Shown here piece by piece: positions 16,648-25,086 of a stretch of 48,549 nt of DNA (its first letter is position 1; each line of letters begins with the position of its first letter). Position numbers and translations under genes: made by a program. Under the pieces are notes generated by a model. That model worked only from the letters and a program-made list of their open reading frames with translations. It was not told the DNA's origin and did not search any database. Source of the stretch: Ruminococcus sp. (GTDB lineage: Bacteria > Bacillota > Clostridia > Oscillospirales > Ruminococcaceae); NCBI RefSeq assembly GCF_024691275.1, contig NZ_JAILNU010000107.1:1-48549 (forward strand). Reading direction: 5' to 3'.

Positions 16648-17513
16648 TATTTGTCCTCAAGGTTCTTCAAGGCTTTGAGCTCTTCCTTGTTTACTCTTAT
16701 CTCAGCGTCCTTGAGAAGCTTTACTTCGCTCCTGTCAAGCGTTACAGGCACTTCGGACTTATCGGTCTTTACGCGCAGCTTTCCTGTGATGAGGTTAACG
16801 TCCTCGACCTTACCCTTATCGCCGTCGGGAGTTACTACGATAGCGCCTATCTTAGGAGTTATCTTCAGAAGGGCTTCATATGCGTTCTGCTCGTTTTTGA
16901 GACAGCACATAAGTCTGCCGCAGGTGCCCGATATCTTTGTAGGATTGAGGGAAAGTCCCTGCTCCTTTGCCATTTTTATAGATACAGGCTGGAAATCGCC
17001 CATATATGCCTTACAGCAGAACTCTCTGCCGCAGATACCCAGTCCGCCCAGTATCTTTGCTTCGTCACGTACACCGATCTGGCGCAGCTCTATTCTTGTT
17101 CTGAATACAGCGGCAAGGTCTTTTACCAGCTCACGGAAGTCAACGCGGTTCTCGGCTGTAAAGTAAAAGAGCAGCTTATTATTGTCAAAGGTACACTCAA
17201 CGTCAACGAGCTTCATGTTCAGCTTGCGGAAGGCTATCTTTTCCTCACATATCCTGAATGCGTCCTTTTCGCGCTGCTTGTTCTTCTCAACTATCCTGAG
17301 GTCGTTCTCGTCCGCGAGCCTGATTATCGGCTTCAGCGGTGATGATATAAGATCGTCCTCTATCTGGCGGTTGGCGATAACTACCTCGCCGCACTCTACT
17401 CCGCGCACTGTCTCAACGATAGCTTTGTCGCCCACCTGCGCGTTGATATCCCCGGGGGAAAAGTAGTATATTTTTCCTACGCTTTTAAAACGTACTCCGA
17501 CTATTTCTTTCAT
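16647..17513 (-). CDS. ricT: PSP1-domain protein RicT (YaaT)
   Basis: A 288-residue protein of the RicT/YaaT family. In Bacillus this acts with RicA and RicF as an iron-sulphur complex affecting RNase Y and sporulation. Visible features: GVRFKSVGKIYYFSPG at the N-terminus, and in the core LGGLGICGREFCCKAYMGDFQPVSIKMAKEQ, then SGTCGRLMCCLKNEQ, which supply the conserved cysteines. As in many Firmicutes it directly follows holB (22 bases). Confidence 0.92.
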   Translation of the reverse strand: MKEIVGVRFKSVGKIYYFSPGDINAQVGDKAIVETVRGVECGEVVIANRQIEDDLISSPLKPIIRLADENDLRIVEKNKQREKDAFRICEEKIAFRKLNMKLVDVECTFDNNKLLFYFTAENRVDFRELVKDLAAVFRTRIELRQIGVRDEAKILGGLGICGREFCCKAYMGDFQPVSIKMAKEQGLSLNPTKISGTCGRLMCCLKNEQNAYEALLKITPKIGAIVVTPDGDKGKVEDVNLITGKLRVKTDKSEVPVTLDRSEVKLLKDAEIRVNKEELKALKNLEDK

Positions 17514-17535
17514 TAAAAGCTCCTTATCTGAAAGT

Positions 17536-18519
17536 CTATCCGACTATCTCCATTATCTCAGCCCCCAGCGCTGTCAGCGCCAGCGGTATATTCACATTGC
17601 TCTCAACCGCGTTCCAAGCTCTTTCGATACAGCTGTGTATCCTTGCGGACTGATACGCCGTCAGTGCCCGTGAAAGCCTTTCGGCTCCCTCACGGGAGCA
17701 GCCTATAGTATCGGCATTCACGTCTTTTTCGAGCACCGCCGCGTCACGCATCAGCTTATCGAGCATGGTCAGCACCTCACGAACATCTTCACGCTCTTTT
17801 CCAAGGGCGAAAAGTCCCGCATTGAGAGCATATTCGTCTTTTCTTATTATACTATCAGCAAGGGATTTTGTCAAATCCACACGCTTTCTCAGCTCCTCAT
17901 CGTTTATATAGCTTTCGCACATACCGATGTTGCCGTGGAAGCAGCTTACAGCCGCTTTTACTGCGGATCGCTCATATCCGCTCTCGGCAAGTGCCTGCAC
18001 CGCTTCGTCCTCGGTACACAGAGCTGTATTGAAGCATACGCATCGTGAGATTATAGTCGGCAGAAATTCGGACTTTGAACCGCTGGTGAATATGAAATAA
18101 GCATAATCAGGCGGTTCCTCAATGAGCTTCAGCAATGCATTCTGGGTCCTCAGGTCAACGTTATGGCAGTCCGCAAATATATACACCTTGCAGCCGCTGC
18201 TGTTGTTTGGTCTGACATACGCATCGGCGATGACATCTCTTGCCGCAGTAACGCTGTAATTCCCCAGTTTTCCCGACTTTTCGGGATATATAACATCAGG
18301 GTGTATCCCCATTTCTATGTTCAGGCAGGAAACGCAGGCTCCGCACGGTCTGCCCTTATCAGGAGCTTCACACATAAGAGCCTGTGTATAGTATTTTGCG
18401 ATGAGCTTTCTTCCGCTGCCCTTTTCTCCGCAGATAAGCAGTGAATGTGCAGTCCTTCCGCTTGCAGCCATTCCTGCAAGTATATCAAGAAGCTGCCTGT
18501 TCCCGTAGATATTCTTCAT
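17536..18519 (-). CDS. holB: DNA polymerase III delta' subunit
   Basis: A 327-residue clamp-loader AAA+ subunit. The Walker A region is CGEKGSGRKLI (about residue 30), the zinc-binding Cys set is in CEAPDKGRPCGACVSC, and KLIEEPPDYAYFIFTSGS with the following LPTIISRC is the SRC motif. Length is typical. It follows the lipid-kinase gene with a 2-base gap and precedes ricT, forming a compact transcription unit. Confidence 0.92.
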   Translation of the reverse strand: MKNIYGNRQLLDILAGMAASGRTAHSLLICGEKGSGRKLIAKYYTQALMCEAPDKGRPCGACVSCLNIEMGIHPDVIYPEKSGKLGNYSVTAARDVIADAYVRPNNSSGCKVYIFADCHNVDLRTQNALLKLIEEPPDYAYFIFTSGSKSEFLPTIISRCVCFNTALCTEDEAVQALAESGYERSAVKAAVSCFHGNIGMCESYINDEELRKRVDLTKSLADSIIRKDEYALNAGLFALGKEREDVREVLTMLDKLMRDAAVLEKDVNADTIGCSREGAERLSRALTAYQSARIHSCIERAWNAVESNVNIPLALTALGAEIMEIVG

Positions 18520-18521
18520 GC

Positions 18522-19439
18522 TCAGATATTTGCAAATGCCGGATTGCCCTTAGCGCGAAGAACAAATTCTACTGCCTGCTTATGGCAGCATATCTCATTT
18601 ACATCGGCATTTCCGCCGTACTCTCCGTCTCTTGTCCACGGAACAGGCTTGCCCGAAAGGTTTGTGACTATGAGCTTATTCGTGCGGAAGAACGTCATAT
18701 TCTTATTGGTGACATCGTTTTTCAGCAGAGCTGTGACTATGCCCTTGAGTTCGGTTGCATTCTTCGGCTTTCTCACCAGAAGCACCTCAAACAGACCGTC
18801 ATCAAGGGTATAATCCTTGAATCTAAGCACTCCACCTGCCTGAGAAGCATTGGTTATCAGACCAACTATATAATCATCTTCATGAGTCTCGCCGTCATGC
18901 TCTACGCGCATACGTACCGATTTAAGCTTCCTCAGTTCGGGGAATGCCATTGCAAGGTATGCAGGGTGACCGAATACATTCTTGATGTTCTGCGGAGTTT
19001 CATATGTAAGATTTGTAAAAGCTCCGAAACCGACAACATATGTGAAGTATACGTCGTTGAGTCCGCCTATGTCACACTTTACAGGCTTGCCGTGGATAAT
19101 GGACTTTGCAGCTCTTATCTGCTCATCGGGTATACCAAGGCTCTCGGCAAAATCGTTTGTTGAGCCTGCGGGGATATATCCTATAGGCAGCTTCTTCTCA
19201 CTGTTCATTATACCTTGCAGGCACTGGCTGAGTGTGCCGTCGCCGCCTGCTACAATGATCCTGTCATAATCGTTCTTGCAAGCATATTCAGCCTGCTTTA
19301 CAGCGTCTTCACCGCTCTGTGTGGTACGGATATTGATCTCGTATCCTGCCTTTACAAACTCGTCGATTATCTTCGCAAGCTTCTTGTGTATGACTTTTTT
19401 TCCTGACACAGGATTGAAAATAAAAAACAACTTCTTCAT
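18522..19439 (-). CDS. diacylglycerol kinase family lipid kinase
   Basis: A 305-residue cytoplasmic or membrane-associated kinase of the YegS/BmrU/DgkB family. Motifs: FIFNPVSGKK at the start, IIVAGGDGTLSQCLQG (nucleotide-binding GGDGT), and GYIPAGSTNDFAESLGIP. Substrate is a lipid such as diacylglycerol, not determined here. The ATG at 19439 is chosen because GGAGG lies eight to nine bases upstream; a TTG five codons further up overlaps that site. First gene of the dgk-holB-ricT-queH run. Confidence 0.9.
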   Translation of the reverse strand: MKKLFFIFNPVSGKKVIHKKLAKIIDEFVKAGYEINIRTTQSGEDAVKQAEYACKNDYDRIIVAGGDGTLSQCLQGIMNSEKKLPIGYIPAGSTNDFAESLGIPDEQIRAAKSIIHGKPVKCDIGGLNDVYFTYVVGFGAFTNLTYETPQNIKNVFGHPAYLAMAFPELRKLKSVRMRVEHDGETHEDDYIVGLITNASQAGGVLRFKDYTLDDGLFEVLLVRKPKNATELKGIVTALLKNDVTNKNMTFFRTNKLIVTNLSGKPVPWTRDGEYGGNADVNEICCHKQAVEFVLRAKGNPAFANI

Positions 19440-19461
19440 AATTATGTCCTCCAATATGAAT

Positions 19462-19489
19462 CAGCGGACAGCTGCAACACTGTCCGCTG
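19462..19489. other. hairpin between esterase and lipid-kinase genes
   Basis: A perfect 10-bp inverted repeat (CAGCGGACAG and CTGTCCGCTG) with an 8-base loop, but no T-run on either side. It may slow read-through from the esterase gene or stabilise an RNA end. Confidence 0.5.
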
Positions 19490-19502
19490 TATAAGTCTCT
19501 GC

Positions 19503-21251
19503 TTACTTTTTATTGATAAAGTCTTTAAGTGATTTCGGCTCGCCTGTTACATTTGAAAGATATGCATAGTAAGCAAGTACCTTTGATGCGTCAACAGAAT
19601 CCACCTTTCCGCTTTCGTCAACGTCGCCTGCAAGCACCTGAGCATCAGTGAATGAACCTGTCTTGCCTGTTGAACGAGCTGCATACTCCTTGAGGATCTG
19701 GCTTGCATCAACGGAATCAACGTGCTTGTCGCCGTTTACATCGCCATACATTACAGTAGGTGCAGGTGTGGTCGTTGTAGTAGTTGTTGCAGACGTTGTA
19801 GTCAAAGATGTTGTTGTCTTTTTAGCAGTTGAAGTAGTTGTCGATGTAGTAGGCTTCTTTGTTGTTGTAGCCGTTGAAGTTGTTGTTGATGTAGTAGGCT
19901 TCTTTGTTGTTGTAGTCGTTGAAGTTGTTGTTGATGTTGTAGGCTTCTTTGTTGTTGTGGTCGTTGAAGTTGTTGTTGATGTTGTAGGCTTCCTTGTTGT
20001 TGTGGTCGTTGAAGTAGTTGTTGATGTTGTAGGCTTCTTTGTTGTTGTAGTTGTTGAAGTAGTTGTTGATGTTGTTGGCTTCTTTGTTGTTGTGGTCGTT
20101 GTAGTGCTTGTTGTCGTAGTTGTGATGACAGGTTCTTTTCCTGCTACCTTTTTATATGTTGCATAAGCAATAGCAGGATACTTGTCCTTATCACTGATAT
20201 CTTTATATACCTTTCTGAGAAGGTTGCTGTTATCGTGGAGCTTGCCTATCTTTTCGAGAACAGCTGCTGCGATAGCAAGGTGACCCTTCTGGTTGGGGTG
20301 GATATCTCCTGTTTCAAGGCTTCCCGTCTGGATATCAATAAAGTAGTTTGCGTGACCGGGCACCTTTGTTGTAGGCTTTGAATCAAGTGAAGTGAACTCT
20401 GCCTTGACATCGACTACTTCAATGCCGTCTACACTTTTAAGCTCTGTGTCGAACGTATTCATTATTGTCTCAAATTTGTTTCTCAGCAGATTTATCATAG
20501 TAGCCTTGTCGGAATCAGCACCGTATACCTTTGCGATATATGTAGGTTCGAGCTGAAGCGGCTGATAGATGTTCTGAACGAGTATCCTTGCATCGGGATT
20601 CACTGACTTGATCTCATCAGCAGCCTTCTTAACATTTGGGATTATCTTGTTTGCGATATATCCTTCGTTTCTCTCGTCGTAATAGCTGAGGTTCGCGCTT
20701 ATGCTCGAAACAAGGCTGTTGAGCTCAAGTACGTTTGAATAACTGCCGCTGAGATATTCAACAAGTCCGCCCTCGCCCTTGACATTTATCATCTTCATAA
20801 GATCGGAAATGCTTGGCTTTTCAGGGATATTATTGAGCGAATATCCCTCATTCAGGAATTTCTGATCTGTCTTGCTTGCTGCAAACTCCAGAAAACGTCT
20901 TGCAACATATTCACCGATATCATTTCCGCCGATAGAAATGACAACATACTCGGCGTTGGAAAGGTTCTTTTTCTGCTCTGCGTTCATACCTTCTATGAGC
21001 GCAAGGAGCTCACCTGTATTATCGCCGACTACTGAGTAATTGTACACATTGCAGCCGAGGTAGTCGCCGCATATGTCGCCGTAATTATACGGCACATTGC
21101 CCCTTACTGTATAACCTGCCGCGATACTGTCACCAAGAATAACAATGCCTGATTTTTTTGCTGCTTTTGTTCCTTCCGCACTGCATGGCATTGCTGCGAT
21201 AGCTGAAACACCTAATGCTGCCGAAACGATAACTGAGATAAATTTTTTCAT
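19503..21251 (-). CDS. secreted SGNH/GDSL hydrolase with Thr-rich linker and dockerin
   Basis: A 582-residue cellulosomal esterase-type protein. A signal peptide covers about residues 1-27 (MKKFISVIVSAALGVSAIAA). The SGNH domain (about 32-365) has GDSIAAG with the nucleophile Ser, GGNDIGE, and DIHPNQKGH with the catalytic Asp and His. A Thr/Lys/Pro linker follows. The C-terminal dockerin has two Ca-binding repeats, DVNGDKHVDSVDAS and DVDESGKVDSVDAS. It would deacylate plant polysaccharides or lignin-carbohydrate esters while docked on a scaffoldin; the substrate is inferred. The start has AAGGGGG upstream and a good promoter at 21308-21336. Confidence 0.92.
   Translation of the reverse strand: MKKFISVIVSAALGVSAIAAMPCSAEGTKAAKKSGIVILGDSIAAGYTVRGNVPYNYGDICGDYLGCNVYNYSVVGDNTGELLALIEGMNAEQKKNLSNAEYVVISIGGNDIGEYVARRFLEFAASKTDQKFLNEGYSLNNIPEKPSISDLMKMINVKGEGGLVEYLSGSYSNVLELNSLVSSISANLSYYDERNEGYIANKIIPNVKKAADEIKSVNPDARILVQNIYQPLQLEPTYIAKVYGADSDKATMINLLRNKFETIMNTFDTELKSVDGIEVVDVKAEFTSLDSKPTTKVPGHANYFIDIQTGSLETGDIHPNQKGHLAIAAAVLEKIGKLHDNSNLLRKVYKDISDKDKYPAIAYATYKKVAGKEPVITTTTTSTTTTTTTKKPTTSTTTSTTTTTKKPTTSTTTSTTTTTRKPTTSTTTSTTTTTKKPTTSTTTSTTTTTKKPTTSTTTSTATTTKKPTTSTTTSTAKKTTTSLTTTSATTTTTTTPAPTVMYGDVNGDKHVDSVDASQILKEYAARSTGKTGSFTDAQVLAGDVDESGKVDSVDASKVLAYYAYLSNVTGEPKSLKDFINKK
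19795..20125. repeat. 45-bp tandem repeat encoding the esterase linker
   Basis: About six near-identical 45-bp units encode KKPTTSTTTSTTTTT (one copy RKP). Unit starts lie near 19852, 19897 and 19942 and continue at the same spacing. Degenerate end copies flank the array. Such coding repeats can change length by slippage or recombination. Confidence 0.85.
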
Positions 21252-21307
21252 GAAGTTTCCCCCTTGATAATAAATTATTGACGGTATAAAAAATACCAAC
21301 TACGTGT

Positions 21308-21336
21308 AGTATATAATATTTTTTATCTAATGTCAA
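21308..21336 (-). promoter_or_regulatory. promoter of the dockerin esterase gene
   Basis: On the minus strand TTGACA (21331-21336), 17-base spacer, TATACT (21308-21313). The implied leader to the start at 21251 is about 50 bases. Confidence 0.75.
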
Positions 21337-21354
21337 GCGGTAATAAATACAAAA

Positions 21355-21390
21355 TGTCCGTATCATGAGAAAAACCTCACGATACGGACA
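21355..21390 (-). terminator. terminator of the GH5 gene
   Basis: Arms TGTCCGTATC and GATACGGACA, extended inward by a mismatched GAG/CTC stem, lie 15 bases after the GH5 stop. TTTTG follows on the minus strand. Confidence 0.75.
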
Positions 21391-21404
21391 ATATTTCCAT
21401 AATA

Positions 21405-23459
21405 TTATCTTGCGCCATCCATTATCGCATTGAGTATTGCGGTATTCCATGTGAGCGCACTGCGGTTGAAGATACCGAAGCTTGAATCGCCGTCCAGCTT
21501 GCCGTTGTCCCAGATAAAGCACTTGAGTCCGTTAGCCTTTGCAGAACTGATATAGTATCTGTAGTAGTCACAGCGTGTTGCTTCGCTTGCCGAGTTCACG
21601 CAGCCGCACTCGTCTATGAGAACGGGTATGCCCTTTGAGATGAACTTCTGTTTCAGCTCTGCGAACTTTGCATCTATCTCGCTTCTTCCGCTGTCGGTAA
21701 AGGCTGTTTCCGTTCCGTCCGAGAACTTCCACGGAGCGTAGTAATGAACAGACAATATGATGTTTCTGCCTGACGGGATAACCATCTCGTTGAGCGCAAC
21801 GCTCTCGGCTGATGCAGCATATGTCGGCACGATAAGAGTTCTCTTGTCGTTATTGCCGCCGCTTGCTCTTACGGTATCAACGAATACCTGAGCATACTGA
21901 TTAACGATGCTGCGCTCTTCCTTTGTACCGCCCATCCATTCCATAGACGAACCGACCGTTCTCGGCTCATTCATTCCTTCAAACAGGAGCCTGTCGCCGT
22001 AATCGGCAAAACGAGCCGATATCTGCTCCCAGATGTTTTGCAGGCGCATACTGTTGCCGTTGTAAGTATCGGGCTGCGGTTTGAACCATATATAATCATC
22101 GTGATGCATATTCAGTATAACGAACATACCCTCGTCATATGCATAATCGACTACTTCCTGCACACGGTCGAGCCACTCGTTCTGAATGGTAGTCTCGTTC
22201 ATATGCTCAGCCCACGTTACAGGTATTCTTATGGCATTAAAGCCCGAATCCTTTACATTCTTTATGATCTCTTTTGTGGTCTTGGGATTTTCCCAGCCTG
22301 TCTCGGTATCCAGACCCGTTTTGCTGGTCTTGTAGCTTTCGAGGGTGTTTCCCAGATTCCAGCCGACCTTTATCTGTGCAACTATCTCGTCTGCCATTCT
22401 GAAGCCGCCGTTCTCAGCCTCAACAGAGGCGGTCGTCGTAGTCTCCTGCTTTTTGGAAGCGGAAGGAGGCATCTTGCCTGTATAGCCCTCGCCCTGACTG
22501 TACTTAACGCTTACCGTATTTACAGTTACCGAAGGCTGCTTGCTCCACCAGTATCCGAGCACGAGCTCGTTGTCCTGTGCGATATACGCCTTTGCAGCCT
22601 CAGGCACGAACCATGTGAGTTCAAGCTCCGAGCTTTCCGTGAAAACAGCCGTATCGCCCGACTGATAATATCCTGCCGATGAATTGATACCGTAAGCACC
22701 TGTATACTTTCCGAAGCCGCCGCCCGAGCTTACATTGAACGTTACGACTTCAGGCAGAGTGCCTTCGGGTATAAAGTCGAGAGGGATATGAACAGTGTTG
22801 TCCGCATCGGAATAATTCACGCTCTGACCGACTTCGCAGACTCCCATTCCGTCAACGGGAACTTCTCTCTTTCTCTCGAACTGACACACTACGTTCTCTA
22901 ATCTAATGCTTTCACAGTTTCCCCACCAGTAACCAAAAAGCACTTCTCCCGCTGCGTGGATATGATCTCTCAGTTCCTCAGGCACGATCCACGTTATCTC
23001 GCCGTATGTTCCCTGTGTAGGAGCTGTAAAGTCTGATGACTGATACCAGCCCTTGTCTGTTGCAGCAGCGCAGTCGGAGTCAACGGATATGCCGCAGCCT
23101 CCTTTGAAATCCCCTATATTGATGCCATTGTCAGAATAAATAGTGAATGTGAACGAAGTTACCCTGTCGCCGTCCTCTATAAGGTCAGCAAGGGGGAACT
23201 TGATCGTGTTGCTTCCATTGGCTCTGCCAACAGTCTTATTGACGGTCAACTGTGAGCCGAGTGTTGCAGAAACGGTCTCAACTGGGCTAATATGCTCGGT
23301 TGCCATCTCGGTCGTATCCTCCTCGATTTTTGCGGTAGTATCCTCCTGTGCCTGTGTCTCTTTCTCTTTGGCACGAGAAGAATCTTTCTTTTCTGCGCAT
23401 CCCACAACTGAAAGCATCATTGCAACAGCTGTTACCAGCGCGATCTTCTTGATCCTCAT
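21405..23459 (-). CDS. GH5-family endoglucanase lipoprotein with two N-terminal beta-sandwich modules
   Basis: A 684-residue surface cellulase. The lipobox LSVVGC (Cys about 21) predicts a lipid anchor. A charged Thr/Glu linker follows, then two repeated modules (about 60-195 and 200-330) that share the pattern WYQSSDF/YYQSGD, ITWIVPEELR/LTWFVPEAAK and LFGYWWGN/VLGYWWSK; they look like carbohydrate-binding modules. The catalytic domain (about 350-684) shows GWNLGNTLES, RIPVTWAEH, LNMHHDDY, FEGMNEPR (acid/base Glu) and PVLIDECGC (nucleophile Glu), close to subfamily GH5_4. There is no dockerin. AAAGGA precedes the ATG. Confidence 0.92.
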   Translation of the reverse strand: MRIKKIALVTAVAMMLSVVGCAEKKDSSRAKEKETQAQEDTTAKIEEDTTEMATEHISPVETVSATLGSQLTVNKTVGRANGSNTIKFPLADLIEDGDRVTSFTFTIYSDNGINIGDFKGGCGISVDSDCAAATDKGWYQSSDFTAPTQGTYGEITWIVPEELRDHIHAAGEVLFGYWWGNCESIRLENVVCQFERKREVPVDGMGVCEVGQSVNYSDADNTVHIPLDFIPEGTLPEVVTFNVSSGGGFGKYTGAYGINSSAGYYQSGDTAVFTESSELELTWFVPEAAKAYIAQDNELVLGYWWSKQPSVTVNTVSVKYSQGEGYTGKMPPSASKKQETTTTASVEAENGGFRMADEIVAQIKVGWNLGNTLESYKTSKTGLDTETGWENPKTTKEIIKNVKDSGFNAIRIPVTWAEHMNETTIQNEWLDRVQEVVDYAYDEGMFVILNMHHDDYIWFKPQPDTYNGNSMRLQNIWEQISARFADYGDRLLFEGMNEPRTVGSSMEWMGGTKEERSIVNQYAQVFVDTVRASGGNNDKRTLIVPTYAASAESVALNEMVIPSGRNIILSVHYYAPWKFSDGTETAFTDSGRSEIDAKFAELKQKFISKGIPVLIDECGCVNSASEATRCDYYRYYISSAKANGLKCFIWDNGKLDGDSSFGIFNRSALTWNTAILNAIMDGAR

Positions 23460-23909
23460 TTAATAATTCCTTTCTTCATATCTGATGATACAGGAAGTTC
23501 AGACATCGCCGCTATCCGCCTGCCGCAACAGGTACTTCACGGCATCATATTTTTGTCTGATATGCCTGAAATGATGTACCCGAACGGATATGCGCGTCAG
23601 AACGCTCTTATTAATTATATCACGGCTTTATGCTCATTTCAATACACGATTTTGACTAATATAAGCCTGTAATCTGGGGGATTTATACAATAACTGCCAA
23701 TAAAATGACTTTTTTCCATTTTAAAAAATGACAGAACGGTGAAATGAACATGATGAGAATGTGACCCTTTGTCAAAGAATTGATTACAATTTTCTGCGCC
23801 GCTTGACAAATTATTGCCGCTTGTGTATAATTAGTATAAGATGAGCGAAGTGCACTGCTTCGCATAAATATGAAAAAAATCCCCCCTATATATGAAAGGA
23901 CGCAAAACT
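23460..23909. other. divergent intergenic region between the GH5 gene and the repeat lipoprotein
   Basis: It holds a consensus plus-strand promoter, TTGACA 23803-23808, spacer 17, TATAAT 23826-23831, and a leader hairpin (GCGAAG/CTTCGC, near 23844-23862) before the ribosome binding site GAAAGGA. The 340 bases to the left presumably carry the GH5 promoter, but I could not pick it with confidence. No small gene is evident. Confidence 0.7.
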
Positions 23910-24830
23910 ATGAGTAATTTCAGAAAAAGAGTCATCGCACTTGCATCTGTCATCTGCGTTGCACTTACATCTTTCGCTTCATGTGCTGAGCCTAACGATA
24001 AAAACAAAGAATCATCAAATCCAACAAGCTCCGCTGACGGCAATGTATCAGACGGCAACGGCAGCAATGACGGAAACGAAAGCAAAGACGGCAATGGCAG
24101 CAATGACGGAAACGAAAGCAAAGACGGCAACGGCAGCAATGACGGAAACGAAAGCAAAGACGGCAACGGCAGCGAAGGCGCAAACAACAGCGCTAAGCCT
24201 ACTCTCGAGCACGTAGACAATGATGCAGGACATACCGTTATCACTCCTTTCCAGTCAGGTTCTCCTGCCGATCTCGCGGCAGCAGGCATCACTCTTCCCG
24301 GCGGCAACGAAAAGGTAGACCTTGATGCCGACGATCCTACTTCAAAGAACGATGATGGTTCAGGCTACGTCAGCAAGACAGACAGCAGATACTGTCTCTG
24401 GATCGACATTTCCAAGGATAAGAACTACGTATTCAACGGCGATTTCATCGACGTTTACTTCAAGATCAAGGACAATATCCCCGAGAAGGATTACGCTGTA
24501 AGATTCAAGACAGACTTCTCAACCATCGAGGGCAACTCCATCACTCCTGATAAGATCATTCAGGGTAATATCAGAGTCGGCGGCAGCATCGACGCTCAGG
24601 ACGTTTCCAAGGAAACAGGCTTCGTTGCTTACGGCGACAACGTTTCTGCAAAGTCAGGCGATGAGGTATGCTACCGCATCAACCTCAAGAACAACCCCGG
24701 TCTCGCAGCTATCCTCGTATGGATCTACTTTGATTCAAACGCTATGGAGGTCGAAGATGTTATCCCTGCAGGCGAATTCGCAAAGATCGCTCGTACATCA
24801 ACATCTACAGGCTCAAAGCCGCAGTCGTGA
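23910..24830 (+). CDS. lipoprotein with Asn/Gly/Asp repeat and cohesin-like C-terminal region
   Basis: A 306-residue secreted lipoprotein. The signal and lipobox are TSFASC (Cys about 26). Residues about 35-90 are a repeat of DGNGSNDGNESK. The C-terminal 150 residues form a beta-rich region with two similar openings, NGDFIDVYFKIKDN and SGDEVCYRINLKNNPGLAA, the second followed by YFDSNAMEVEDVIPAG. This echoes the first strands of cohesin domains (GD-V-V-V-NNPG, then YD---LEV), but a whole cohesin is not obvious. Start ATG 23910 is favoured by GAAAGGA. It has its own promoter and terminator. Confidence 0.8.
   Translation: MSNFRKRVIALASVICVALTSFASCAEPNDKNKESSNPTSSADGNVSDGNGSNDGNESKDGNGSNDGNESKDGNGSNDGNESKDGNGSEGANNSAKPTLEHVDNDAGHTVITPFQSGSPADLAAAGITLPGGNEKVDLDADDPTSKNDDGSGYVSKTDSRYCLWIDISKDKNYVFNGDFIDVYFKIKDNIPEKDYAVRFKTDFSTIEGNSITPDKIIQGNIRVGGSIDAQDVSKETGFVAYGDNVSAKSGDEVCYRINLKNNPGLAAILVWIYFDSNAMEVEDVIPAGEFAKIARTSTSTGSKPQS
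24050..24165. repeat. 36-bp coding tandem repeat
   Basis: About three units of 36 bp (GACGGCAACGGCAGCAATGA and GGAAACGAAAGCAAA) encode DGNGSNDGNESK. The units differ by very few bases, which suggests recent expansion. Confidence 0.85.
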
Positions 24831-24844
24831 TAATTATTATAATG

Positions 24845-24873
24845 AAAGCTCCCGTTTTTTCGGGAGCTTTTTT
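24845..24873 (+). terminator. intrinsic terminator of the repeat lipoprotein gene
   Basis: Stem AAAGCTCCCG/CGGGAGCTTT with a T-rich loop, followed by a T-run. It starts 14 bases after the stop. Confidence 0.9.
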
Positions 24874-24911
24874 GTTTTATACAAAGAAAATAAAAAACTC
24901 CAAAAAAGGGG

Positions 24912-24940
24912 TTGACAAAAATGATTTCAGTTGATATAAT
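24912..24940 (+). promoter_or_regulatory. consensus promoter of cysK
   Basis: TTGACA, 17-base spacer, TATAAT, both hexamers perfect. The transcript would start near 24947, giving a leader of about 140 bases that contains a short ORF. Confidence 0.9.
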
Positions 24941-24989
24941 ATAATCATATCAAACATATAGGAAATATAGTAAAACCGAGGTAATCACT

Positions 24990-25019
24990 ATGTATTACAT
25001 TTCTTTGAAACGATGTTGA
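24990..25019 (+). CDS. possible cysteine leader peptide upstream of cysK
   Basis: A nine-codon ORF, MYYISLKRC, ends with a Cys codon right before TGA. A GAGGT ribosome binding site lies about nine bases ahead of its ATG. It sits in the cysK leader, 67 bases before the cysK start. A ribosome slowed at the Cys codon when Cys-tRNA is scarce could alter expression of cysK. No clear terminator or competing hairpin was found behind it, so the mechanism, if any, may be translational. Confidence 0.5.
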   Translation: MYYISLKRC

Positions 25020-25086
25020 CCCTGTTCGTCACACCGCTCTTCATTTTTTAATTCATTGATATTCATTATGTAAAGGAGTTATTATT

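Noticed and set aside
16108..17166. 352-codon plus-strand frame across queH and ricT
   Set aside because: It crosses two well-identified minus-strand genes and lacks a ribosome site and any recognisable domain.
19648..20166. Long plus-strand frame rich in Val opposite the esterase linker
   Set aside because: It is the reverse complement of the Thr codon repeats (VVVEVVVDVVGFF) with no ribosome site. The dockerin protein on the other strand explains the sequence.
24050..24165. Possible CRISPR or minisatellite outside a gene
   Set aside because: The 36-bp units are in frame within a lipoprotein with promoter, ribosome site and terminator.
25020..25086. Terminator-type attenuator or T-box in the cysK leader
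   Set aside because: No stable hairpin with a T-run and no T-box sequence were found between the leader ORF and cysK.
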